Source of the DNA: Candidatus Rifleibacteriota bacterium
Lineage (GTDB): Bacteria > Riflebacteria > Ozemobacteria > Ozemobacterales > Ozemobacteraceae
Reading direction: 5' to 3'
Length of the DNA: 19,584 bases
Assembly (NCBI GenBank): GCA_029560455.1
Contig: JAKQKW010000023.1
Coordinates: 1 to 19,584 of the forward strand
Shown here: positions 7,144 through 14,677 of the stretch, one piece after another
Position numbering within the stretch: the first letter of the stretch is position 1
Layout: each line of letters begins with the position of its first letter
Translations under genes and position numbers: made by a program
Notes under the pieces: model-generated
Told to the model about the DNA's origin: nothing
What the model saw: the letters and a program-made list of their open reading frames with translations, nothing else
The model's database searches: none

Positions 7144-9828
7144 ATGTTTCAAGCTATGAAAAAGCCTGCCGTCAGTCTTAACCATTTCTGGAGCGACTTT
7201 AGACCATTCATTTTTGCTGGAATTGTCGTTCTGGCACTGGTCAGAACCATTACTCTCTGCCTTAATCTGCCGGCCAGTATTGGCGAGCTCTGGCGCCCGC
7301 TGCTTGAACAGCCGGCGTGGGCAGGCTGGGCTGCAAGCCTGACAATAGCGATTACAGCATTCTGCATCGCCGGTGATCTCAAAAAAGCTTCCGGCCGTTT
7401 GAAAACCCGTTTTATGGTTTTCTATGGCGGACTGTATCTGATCATGGCGCTGTTCAACAACCATGTCGACCGTTTCGGCTATCTCTATCATCTCATGAGC
7501 GGCCGACTCGAACTGGATGGTCTTCAGAGCCTTCTGACCATGGATCTTTTTTTTCAGCCACCATGGATTTTCTGGAATTTGTGCTGGATGGGGCTGAGCG
7601 GCTACTACTGTCACAAACACAATTGCATTGAACGAATAGTGTATTTCTGGGCAGTACCTTTTCTGTGGTTTAAATACAGCATCAACAACGTTACATTCGT
7701 ATTTTTCATATCAAGCCTTATCGCCGGCTTAACCGGGCGGTATCTTTTCAGGTCAGTATCATCAGCCAGATTACATGTTTTTTCCGGGGTTGTATTCTGC
7801 GCTCTTCTTTATCTGCTCAACAACAATCCGATCGTCTATCGCGCCACCTGGCTGGTAGCGCTTATTCAGATGCCGCTTGTCTGGATTCTGTCTTTCTGGT
7901 TCATCAGGCAATGCGAACAGGAAGACACCTCAGATGCCATCGCCACCACCTGGCTGATTCCACTTGTTGCCGGCACGGTTCTCAACCAGACACTCTTCAC
8001 CGCCTCGCTTGGCAACAGTTTCTTCAATTTCTGGTTCATGATTGCCTCTTTGAATTACGTGGCCGGGATTTTGCCGGCAATTGTTTTTCTGCTGATTACA
8101 GCAGGCCTTATCAGTCTGATTCGACCGCTGCCCGCCAAACTGGTTTTTGTAATCGGAATACTGGCAATGGCCATTTTTTATCTTGCCGACGGAATTCTGA
8201 TGTACAAAAACGGCCTGCGCCTGACTTATTATACTCTCGACTGGGTCTGGGGCCTTAACAACCCCCTCAGTATAGTACACACGGCTTTTGAGCTTGTCGA
8301 ATGGCAGCTTGCCGCGCTGTTTGTCTTTATTCCTGCGGTTGCTGCAGTTCTTTTTATTAAAGCCGGAGGCGCACAGAAAAACACGACAAACTACAGGTTT
8401 GGCAGTACTTTCGTTTATCTTATAGTGCTGGCTCAGACCGCCTCAACCGGGTTTCAGACAATGACCGTCTACCCCTCGGCAATGAGAGATCCGGTAAAAA
8501 TACTTATGGCATCGATTCCGGCCGCTTCCTTTTCGGGGCCACCAATGCCGCTACAAAACCTGCTCAAGCAGTTCTCCGAAGCGAGCATAACTTTTAACCA
8601 GCTGCAAAAGCCGATATCGATAAACGATGACCGGCAGAAAAAAAACATCATTCTGATAATGCTTGAATCTACAAGCAACCGGTATCTTTCGCTTTTCGGT
8701 CATAACGAATTAACCTGGCCGAAACTTGAAAGCTACAAAGAACGACTCGAAATTTTTCCGTATTTCTTCTCATGCTTTCCGGAGTCTTCGAACGCGGATT
8801 TTGCGACAACCAGCGGGCTTTACCCGCCTGACACAATTCTTTTGCGCCAGATGCCAGAATTCAATTCGACAATTCTTATCGATCGTCTCAAGGCAGCGGG
8901 TTACGACTGCTCGATGTATTTTGCCGGTTTTATCGGTGACACCAACCTGGCATCATATTACATGCCGCGTGGCTTCAACCGCCTTTATGATGCAAATTCT
9001 CTGCCTGACATCTCAAGAGAAGACGGATGGGTATGGGGAGTCAAAGAACATGTGATGGCAGAACGCGTCACCAGGCAGATCGAAGAACAGGCAAAAACTC
9101 CAGACAGGCCATTTTTCATCTATTACCGCATGGTTTTCCCGCACCTTCCCTTCGATGCCATGTCAAACGAAGCCCCTAAAAAATTCTCCGAAGAAGACTA
9201 TCTCAAGGGCAGCTGGGTTGGCCGCTTCAAGAACTGCCTGCTCTACCAGGACGCCCAGATTGCAAGAATCATCGAGCAGGTCGATAAAAGCGGGCTGAGA
9301 GACAACACCGCCATTGTAATTGTCGGCGACCACGGCACCTCGCTGGGCGAAGCCGGTCTTTTCGGACACGGATGGCATCTGGCGCCAGAGAGCACCAATG
9401 TTCCTCTGGTTATCGTTCACCCGGAGAATACCGGTTTCAGGGTCAACCAGACCAGCGCCGCGCAGATAGATATAAGACCGACAATTCTTGCCCTGGCCGG
9501 AGTCGACAACAGCCAGCCCGACTTCTCTCAGGGTTACAATCTTCTTGAACCGGTGCCGGCCTCGCGCAGCATCTTTCTGACCTCCATGCAGCATCGTGCC
9601 ATCGTTGAAAACGATCATTACTTTCTTATTCAAACCAGTGACCCGAAACATTCAATGGTATTCAAACTCAACAAAGACAGCGGCCCGCATCGCTTTACCA
9701 AACAGTCCGACTGGCCGCTCGAAGACCTGGCCGCCAGATATGACCGTTTCAGCCATTTTCTTGAGCTTCAGTGGCATCTGTTAACCCACATCAGCCATTT
9801 TGACAATGAACTCAACAAACTCCGCTGA
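7144..9828 (+). CDS. Polytopic LTA-synthase-like / sulfatase-fold membrane transferase, copy 2
   Basis: 894 aa, a full-length paralogue of the gene before it. The two share text in the membrane part (for example FNLWF versus FNFWF, and TWLIP or SWLIP) and are strongly similar in the catalytic domain. The catalytic residues match: MLEST at 506-510 (E508), ESSNADF at 547-553 (S548 the likely nucleophile), DHG at 729-731 and FGHGW after it. Such enzymes act on the periplasmic face and transfer phospho-headgroups or cleave them. The acceptor is unknown. The start at 7144 has only a weak Shine-Dalgarno. M5 at 7156 is an alternative. The 3' end overlaps the next gene by 23 bases, implying coupling. 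The tandem copies have diverged well beyond a recent duplication. Confidence 0.88.
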   Translation: MFQAMKKPAVSLNHFWSDFRPFIFAGIVVLALVRTITLCLNLPASIGELWRPLLEQPAWAGWAASLTIAITAFCIAGDLKKASGRLKTRFMVFYGGLYLIMALFNNHVDRFGYLYHLMSGRLELDGLQSLLTMDLFFQPPWIFWNLCWMGLSGYYCHKHNCIERIVYFWAVPFLWFKYSINNVTFVFFISSLIAGLTGRYLFRSVSSARLHVFSGVVFCALLYLLNNNPIVYRATWLVALIQMPLVWILSFWFIRQCEQEDTSDAIATTWLIPLVAGTVLNQTLFTASLGNSFFNFWFMIASLNYVAGILPAIVFLLITAGLISLIRPLPAKLVFVIGILAMAIFYLADGILMYKNGLRLTYYTLDWVWGLNNPLSIVHTAFELVEWQLAALFVFIPAVAAVLFIKAGGAQKNTTNYRFGSTFVYLIVLAQTASTGFQTMTVYPSAMRDPVKILMASIPAASFSGPPMPLQNLLKQFSEASITFNQLQKPISINDDRQKKNIILIMLESTSNRYLSLFGHNELTWPKLESYKERLEIFPYFFSCFPESSNADFATTSGLYPPDTILLRQMPEFNSTILIDRLKAAGYDCSMYFAGFIGDTNLASYYMPRGFNRLYDANSLPDISREDGWVWGVKEHVMAERVTRQIEEQAKTPDRPFFIYYRMVFPHLPFDAMSNEAPKKFSEEDYLKGSWVGRFKNCLLYQDAQIARIIEQVDKSGLRDNTAIVIVGDHGTSLGEAGLFGHGWHLAPESTNVPLVIVHPENTGFRVNQTSAAQIDIRPTILALAGVDNSQPDFSQGYNLLEPVPASRSIFLTSMQHRAIVENDHYFLIQTSDPKHSMVFKLNKDSGPHRFTKQSDWPLEDLAARYDRFSHFLELQWHLLTHISHFDNELNKLR

Positions 9829-11383
9829 TTCAATCCGGCATCATTTCTCATACCTGCTCGTAATTTTTTTTGTCGTCTTCGCTTTTTACGCCCTGAACTC
9901 GCACAACCTCGGGTTCGTGTATGACGACCAGGAACAGATACTTGCCCGCGTTGAAACACCTGTTTCAACAAGCCTGACGCAAATATTTCTGAACCCGCAT
10001 TACAGCAATCAGGCCTATTACCGGCCTCTGGCACGACTGTCGCTGCATTTTCAGATCAGCCTGTTCGGGAAATGGCCGGCCGGCTATCATCTGTTGAGCA
10101 GTTTTCTGGGGGCGGTTCTTGCCGCTCTGCTTTTTCGCATGTTCATAACACTTCTGCCTGACACGAGACCGCTGATATCAGCTGGCGCAAGTTTATGTAC
10201 TGCGCTGCACCCGGTTTTTTCATCATGCGTTTTCATGATTTCCGCTCAGGAAGTTCTTCTGGCAGGCATTTTTATCATCGCTGCCGCCACGGCATTTTTC
10301 AGAAACCAGCCAGTCAGATCGGCCCTGCTGATCATGGCAGCACTTTTCTGTCGCGAGAACGCGGCTTCTTTGCCCATACTGCTTTTTGCGGCATGCCTGT
10401 GCGGCACCAGAAAAACAGCCCACACCTGCCTGTACAGTCTTTTGCCAACTTTACTTCTGACCGGCCTGTATTTCTGGTTGCGTCGACAGGCAGTTCCAGG
10501 CGGCACAATTACAGAACCAGACCTTTCGGGGCCACTTATGGCCTTTATTTACCTCTTTCAGACAATTCTTCTGCCAGAGCCGCAGCTGTTTTACGAGCCG
10601 GCGCCAGCGGTCTGGTTCACGGCTTTTTCTGTGCTCCCGGCAGGGCTGTTGATCTTTGCTTTCTACAGAATCGGCTGCCTGAGTAAAGACAAAAGCCAGC
10701 TAAAGTTCTGGTTATTATGGCTCCTCATAATGTTCATGCCAACGGCAAACCTGATAGAGCAACAGACCCCCTTCGACGAGCGCCACAACCTGATTATTCT
10801 GCCGGTATTCACCTTCCTGGCTGCATTTTTTGCCGAAAACATTTTTCGACGTCACAAAAAGGCTGCAATTGCCGGAATTTTTCTTCTGACAGCCATTTTG
10901 GGAGGTATAAGTCATTATCGCGCACAATTTTTCAGAGACGATTTCACCTTTGCCTCGCAATGGCTAAGAACCGACCCGGAAGCCGGCGAAGCCTACGCCA
11001 TTTTTGGCAGACTTTTTATGGACAGAGGGCAGAGTCAGCAGGCCATTGCCATGTTTGAGCAGTCGGTGCGTTTCAGGCCCAACATGGCCAGTTCTCACGA
11101 CAGCCTCGGGTATCTGCATTCAGAAAATGACAGAATAGATATGGCAGAGGGCTGTTTTAGAAAAGCGGTGGCCCTTGACCCGATAAATGCAGCCTACAGG
11201 TACAACCTGGCCCAGAATCTAAGGGCTTTAAAAAGGTACATCGAAAGTTATGCACAGATTTCTCTCGCCGGACTTTTCGCAGCTCCCGAAATCGCCGGCT
11301 ATCAGAGCATTCAGCGCCAACTGCTTGAAACACACACCGAATTCTGGCTCTGGATAATCGCATTGACAAATCCGATATTGTAG
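9806..11383 (+). CDS. GT-C-like polytopic membrane protein with C-terminal TPR repeats
   Basis: 525 aa from ATG 9806. A TTG six bases upstream at 9800 is a less likely start. One TM helix is followed by VYDDQEQ, with D40-D41 in the first outer loop. This is the place where GT-C enzymes (O-mannosyltransferase, ArnT, TMTC types) carry their catalytic acidic pair. YRPLARLSLH and YHLLS follow, typical of the bacterial TPR/TMTC-like group. About nine or ten further hydrophobic helices lead to a TPR domain at roughly residues 390-480 (EAYAIFGRLF, SHDSLGYLH, AAYRYNLAQN). The likely role is transfer of sugar from a polyprenyl-phosphate carrier to a protein or envelope polymer outside the membrane. 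Target and sugar are unknown. Its position next to the pilin makes pilin a candidate acceptor. Confidence 0.78.
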   Translation: MNSTNSADSIRHHFSYLLVIFFVVFAFYALNSHNLGFVYDDQEQILARVETPVSTSLTQIFLNPHYSNQAYYRPLARLSLHFQISLFGKWPAGYHLLSSFLGAVLAALLFRMFITLLPDTRPLISAGASLCTALHPVFSSCVFMISAQEVLLAGIFIIAAATAFFRNQPVRSALLIMAALFCRENAASLPILLFAACLCGTRKTAHTCLYSLLPTLLLTGLYFWLRRQAVPGGTITEPDLSGPLMAFIYLFQTILLPEPQLFYEPAPAVWFTAFSVLPAGLLIFAFYRIGCLSKDKSQLKFWLLWLLIMFMPTANLIEQQTPFDERHNLIILPVFTFLAAFFAENIFRRHKKAAIAGIFLLTAILGGISHYRAQFFRDDFTFASQWLRTDPEAGEAYAIFGRLFMDRGQSQQAIAMFEQSVRFRPNMASSHDSLGYLHSENDRIDMAEGCFRKAVALDPINAAYRYNLAQNLRALKRYIESYAQISLAGLFAAPEIAGYQSIQRQLLETHTEFWLWIIALTNPIL

Positions 11384-11391
11384 GTTAGACT
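11363..11391 (+). promoter_or_regulatory. Candidate sigma-70-type promoter for the pilin gene
   Basis: TTGACA at 11363-11368 is a perfect -35 hexamer, inside the last codons of the upstream gene. It is followed after 17 bases by TAGACT at 11386-11391, four of six matches to TATAAT. Transcription would begin near 11398, giving a leader of about 40 bases before the pilin ATG. Location and the terminator downstream suggest separate, strong pilin transcription. No sigma-54 motif was seen. Confidence 0.5.
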
Positions 11392-11439
11392 TAGGTTGAC
11401 CGAAGTTCTAATTTTATTTTTTTATGGAAGGAGTCTTTT

Positions 11440-11805
11440 ATGAACAGAAAAGGCTTTACGTTGATTGAACTTATGATCGTTATCGCAATTATTGGTATTC
11501 TGGCCGCCATCGCTATCCCGAACTTCCGCAAAGCTCGCGAACAGGCTCGTGAAAAGGCATGCTACGCCAACATGAGAGTTATTCTCGGCGCCGTTGAAAT
11601 GTACAACATGGACAACACCAGCATGATGTCGACCCTGTCTGACACCGACGCCACCTCTTCAGGCGGCAAACTCGTTGCTGGTAAGTATCTGAAGAGCCCG
11701 GTAAACAGACCCGAAATGAGCTGCAGCTATTCTGGCAGCAACATCGACGGCACTGGTCTCATCGCCTGTGGCGTTCATGGTACTATCGAAGGTTCTGGCA
11801 ACTGA
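11440..11805 (+). CDS. Type IV pilin / pseudopilin with class III leader
   Basis: 121-aa prepilin with the short leader MNRKG, then F-T-L-I-E. Cleavage is expected between G5 and F6, with N-methylation of F, and Glu at mature +5 is present. The hydrophobic spine ELMIVIAIIGILAAIAIP continues into the charged helix FRKAREQAREKACYANM. The mature protein is about 116 residues, small for a major pilin and close to minor pilins or pseudopilins. Three cysteines lie at about residues 41, 91 and 106, and the last two are spaced to form a C-terminal disulfide loop. The Shine-Dalgarno AAGGAG at 11428-11433 is six bases before the ATG. With its own promoter and terminator it is probably abundant, which favours a major pilin despite the size. 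Confidence 0.93.
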   Translation: MNRKGFTLIELMIVIAIIGILAAIAIPNFRKAREQAREKACYANMRVILGAVEMYNMDNTSMMSTLSDTDATSSGGKLVAGKYLKSPVNRPEMSCSYSGSNIDGTGLIACGVHGTIEGSGN

Positions 11806-11823
11806 TCTGATCCGAACGGTTCT

Positions 11824-11856
11824 AAAAAAGAGCGACGCAAGTCGCTCTTTTTTTTT
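11824..11856 (+). terminator. Strong rho-independent terminator after pilin
   Basis: A perfect 13-bp stem (11824-11836 with 11841-11853) is closed by the GNRA loop GCAA and followed by a T-run to 11856. The core is AGAGCGAC/GTCGCTCT with A/T arms. The A-tract on the other side means it may also work on the opposite strand. It lies 19 bases after the pilin stop. Confidence 0.93.
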
Positions 11857-11908
11857 ACTCCCGAATATTATAAACTGCCATATCTGAGAAAACGCATAAG
11901 GAACCCTG

Positions 11909-12634
11909 ATGCCATACGACGAATCACTGCACCTGCTGTATACGCTTTTTTTCACCCTTTTTGGCAGTCTACTGGGCAGTTTCAGCAATGTCGTCATTTT
12001 GCGCATGGCCACAGGCAAATCGGTGATTTTTCCGCCCTCGGCCTGCCCGGTCTGCAGTCATCGGCTCTTCGCCAGCGATCTTCTGCCGGTTTTCAGCTGG
12101 CTTTTTCTACGTGGTCGCTGCCGTTACTGCCAGGCGCCGATTTCATGTCAGTATCCGCTGGTTGAAGCCTGTATCGCGGCTATAGTCGGCTTGAGCTTTT
12201 ATAAAACCGGGCATGGTCTGGCGTTCGTAGTTCTGGCAACCCGCATGGTCATCTGGTTCATCGCCAGCGTCATTTTTTTGCGCAACGAGGTTCAACGCCC
12301 TGAGCCTTTTCTCTGGGCCATCATGTTTTTTATACTGCTGAATTTTCCGATCGGCGGCTGCCCGTTCATCGATCGTTCGATGCTGCTGATACCATTGGCG
12401 GCAATAATAATCGGGTTTGTCGCCAGCCTTAAAAACCAGGCGACCGAAATTTTCAAATGGGGCGGTTTGAGCTTTTTAATGCTGTTCAGCCTGAGAAGTT
12501 CGTTTGGCCTTTACCCGGCAATTCTGCCCGCGATTCTGGCAAGCATGCACATCAGCGAAAGACTCCGCCGGCCGGCACGCATTGCCTTTTTCGCCACCCA
12601 GCTGATCTCGATCGCCTGCAGTCTGCTTCTTTGA
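11909..12634 (+). CDS. Prepilin peptidase (PilD) homologue, apparently lacking catalytic Asp residues
   Basis: 241-aa polytopic membrane protein. The N-terminal A24 (methylase) domain is intact in outline: GSFSNVVILR at 23-32, C46xxC49 and C71xxC74 zinc pairs, and CQYPLVE at 80-86. The peptidase part follows in register (LWAIMFFILLN, a GFVAS segment, LYPAILPAILAS, RIAFFATQ). However, the two aspartates are missing. FID..D is FIASV (A119), and GxGDxK is WGGLSF (L187). D155 in PFIDRSMLLIP superficially looks like the FID...IP motif, but its spacing (32 residues before the second site) does not fit the ~64 expected. The Shine-Dalgarno AAGGA is at 11898-11902. Possible roles are leader binding or N-methylation only, or a degenerate gene. 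It is convergent with the TPR gene. Confidence 0.8.
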   Translation: MPYDESLHLLYTLFFTLFGSLLGSFSNVVILRMATGKSVIFPPSACPVCSHRLFASDLLPVFSWLFLRGRCRYCQAPISCQYPLVEACIAAIVGLSFYKTGHGLAFVVLATRMVIWFIASVIFLRNEVQRPEPFLWAIMFFILLNFPIGGCPFIDRSMLLIPLAAIIIGFVASLKNQATEIFKWGGLSFLMLFSLRSSFGLYPAILPAILASMHISERLRRPARIAFFATQLISIACSLLL

Positions 12635-12638
12635 TAGA

Positions 12639-13982
12639 TCAGGCGGCTTTGTGGCGGAGGTAGTATTCGGCTTCTCTGGCGAAGTTTGTGTCGGGAACCA
12701 GCTCGGTGATGCGTCTGAAACGGTCGAGGCTGGCCGGAAGTTTAAGCTTGCGCTCGAGTTCGCCCAGACGCAGCAAAATTGACGGGGTTTCTCTGCCAAG
12801 TTCGATGGCGCGCTGCAAAGCCTTCTGCTCTTCGGCCGCGTCGTTGAGGTTGCGATAGACAGTTGCCATGCTGACAAAAACTTCGGGCAGATTCTCGTTC
12901 AGCATCAGGGTTCGCTGATACTCTTCAAGCGCCGATTTAAACTGGCCGCGGGCAGCATACAGGTCACCAAGAATCCGATGCCCCTCGATGTGCCCCGGAA
13001 ACCTTCTGAACAGAGCGTCGAGAGTTTTTTCGGCGCGGGCCTGGTCACCGGCTCTGATCTGATTTTCCGCGAGTTTAACCGCGAATTCTGCCCGCTCTTC
13101 GGCGAGAATAGTCAGTTTACGATAGACATCAACAGCCAGATCAAATTCTTCAGCCGCTTCGTAAATTTCAGCGAGGCATTTCCAGTAAGAGACATTTCTT
13201 TCGTCGCTCTCGACAAGCTTTTCCATGGCCACAATCGCCTGATCAAAATCGGCCATTTTAAAATAGCACTGCGCCATCAGATACATCGAGCGGGCCTGCA
13301 GGTCGCTTTTTCGGCAGGCCATGCGAAAGTGCGTGATCGCCATCGTGTATTTGCGCTGTCTGAAAAGGCAGCCGGCCAGATTGAAATGCGCATCGAAAGC
13401 ACCCGGATTGGTGCTGATAATACGTCTGAAACACTGCATGGCGCCGTTCAGATCGTTCTGCTTCATCAGCATGGTTCCGAGAGAAAAATTGGCAATTTCG
13501 AGATCGGGCTGAATTTCGAGAATCTGACGGTACTGGGTAACGGCACCGTTAAGGTCGCCATAGCGTTTGAGCTGTTCGGCAAGGGCGAGGCGAATCTCGG
13601 TTTTTTCGGGCAGCGCATTAGCCGCCATCATCATGAACGATATCTGTTTGTGCAGATCACCCATGCACTCGTACATTCGGGCATAGGTGATGAAGGCGTT
13701 GGCGAAGCCAGGCTTCAGTTCAAGGGCACGATCAAGATAGAACTGCGCGTCGAGGTATGACTCGCTTCTGATATGACAGGCGGCGAGCTCGACCATAATG
13801 GCGAAATTATCAGGGTTGGTCTTGAGAACCTTTGAAAAAACATTTACAGCCTGCTGATTGTCGCCGTTGCGCACATAAAGACGGGCAAGACGCAGCATCA
13901 GCTCGGTATCTTCGGGATTCTGTCTACTCTGTTCCTCAAGCTGAACGAGCAGCCCAGTCAGTTCCTTCGGGCTTTCAAGCAT
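12639..13982 (-). CDS. Cytoplasmic all-TPR protein, function unknown
   Basis: 447 aa made almost wholly of about eleven tetratricopeptide repeats. Examples are QQAVNVFSKVLKTNPDN, LDAQFYLDRALELKPG, NGAVTQYRQILEIQPD and KSALEEYQRTLMLNEN. There is no signal peptide or TM segment, so a cytoplasmic protein-protein scaffold is likely. The ATG at 13982 has GAGG about eight bases upstream. It is the last gene of the minus-strand run, 20 bases after rpe. Its stop lies four bases from the stop of the convergent prepilin-peptidase homologue, with no terminator between. TPR proteins such as PilF/Tgl serve type IV pili, but those are lipoproteins and shorter, so that name is not given. Confidence 0.88.
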   Translation of the reverse strand: MLESPKELTGLLVQLEEQSRQNPEDTELMLRLARLYVRNGDNQQAVNVFSKVLKTNPDNFAIMVELAACHIRSESYLDAQFYLDRALELKPGFANAFITYARMYECMGDLHKQISFMMMAANALPEKTEIRLALAEQLKRYGDLNGAVTQYRQILEIQPDLEIANFSLGTMLMKQNDLNGAMQCFRRIISTNPGAFDAHFNLAGCLFRQRKYTMAITHFRMACRKSDLQARSMYLMAQCYFKMADFDQAIVAMEKLVESDERNVSYWKCLAEIYEAAEEFDLAVDVYRKLTILAEERAEFAVKLAENQIRAGDQARAEKTLDALFRRFPGHIEGHRILGDLYAARGQFKSALEEYQRTLMLNENLPEVFVSMATVYRNLNDAAEEQKALQRAIELGRETPSILLRLGELERKLKLPASLDRFRRITELVPDTNFAREAEYYLRHKAA

Positions 13983-14002
13983 TTTATCTGCCTCATTGTT
14001 CT

Positions 14003-14668
14003 TTATTTTTTGAGGCTCTGCACTTCCCGTACCAGTGATTTTTTGTCAGCGGCAATGAAAAACGCAGATCCCATTACTAATACATCGGCACCTGCGGCAC
14101 AAATCTTTTGTGCATTCTTCAGAGAAATTCCGCCATCAACCTGAATCAGCGTATTCAGGCCCTTGTCATCGATCATTTTTCTCAGCTGTCTGATCTTTTC
14201 GACCACAGGCTCGATGAGTTTCTGCCCGCCGAACCCTGGGTTAACGGTCATGATCAGAACCTGATCGCACTCTTCGAGAACATACTCGATCTCGCACAGA
14301 GGCGTCTGCGGATTGAGGGTTATGCCTGAAGCAAGGCCCATTTCACGCACCGCAGTCAAATAACGATGTGCATGCCGGCAGGCTTCAATATGAAAGGTAA
14401 TGCGGTCAGCCCCGGCATCTTTCCAGGCTTCGAGCCAGCGTTCTGGCTGTTCGATCATCAGATGTACGTCGAAAGGCAGGCGACTGTGCGGCCTGAAGGC
14501 CTTGATGATCGGCGGGCCGAAAGTCAGGTTCGGCACAAAATGGCCATCCATGACATCGACATGAATCCAGTCGGCGCCAGAAGCCTCAATGGCCTGCAGT
14601 TCGGCCGCCATATTGGCAAAATCAGCTGACAATATCGAAGGGGCAACGAGAGTGTGCTGTTTTTTCAT
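14003..14668 (-). CDS. rpe: Ribulose-phosphate 3-epimerase
   Basis: Cytoplasmic TIM-barrel enzyme interconverting D-ribulose 5-phosphate and D-xylulose 5-phosphate in the pentose phosphate pathway. 221 aa, the standard length. Signatures are APSILSADFANM, HVDVMDGHFVPNLTFGP, DVHLMIEQPE, MTVNPGFGGQKLI and VDGGI. The last is followed by AGADVLVMGSAFF, the phosphate-binding end. The metal ligands (H and D of HVDVMDGH, H of DVHLM, D of VDGGI) are all present. It starts nine bases after the kinase-like gene and lies 20 bases before the TPR gene, so it is cotranscribed. In Firmicutes rpe sits at the same end of the rlmN-prpC-prkC-rsgA cluster. Confidence 0.97.
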   Translation of the reverse strand: MKKQHTLVAPSILSADFANMAAELQAIEASGADWIHVDVMDGHFVPNLTFGPPIIKAFRPHSRLPFDVHLMIEQPERWLEAWKDAGADRITFHIEACRHAHRYLTAVREMGLASGITLNPQTPLCEIEYVLEECDQVLIMTVNPGFGGQKLIEPVVEKIRQLRKMIDDKGLNTLIQVDGGISLKNAQKICAAGADVLVMGSAFFIAADKKSLVREVQSLKK

Positions 14669-14677
14669 GCCCGCAGC

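Noticed and set aside
11384..11439. Sigma-54 promoter before the pilin gene, as in pilA of proteobacteria
   Set aside because: No TGGCAC-N5-TTGC motif is present. A sigma-70-like pair fits better.
12365..12394. D155 of PFIDRSMLLIP as the catalytic Asp of the prepilin peptidase
   Set aside because: It looks like FIDxxxxxIP, but it falls only 32 residues before the second site and follows the LLxN segment. That does not match the family spacing. It is kept as a caveat.
12978..13760. 260-aa open frame on the plus strand
   Set aside because: It is wholly antisense to the TPR-repeat gene, whose repeats are unmistakable. The plus-strand product shows no domain and no Shine-Dalgarno.
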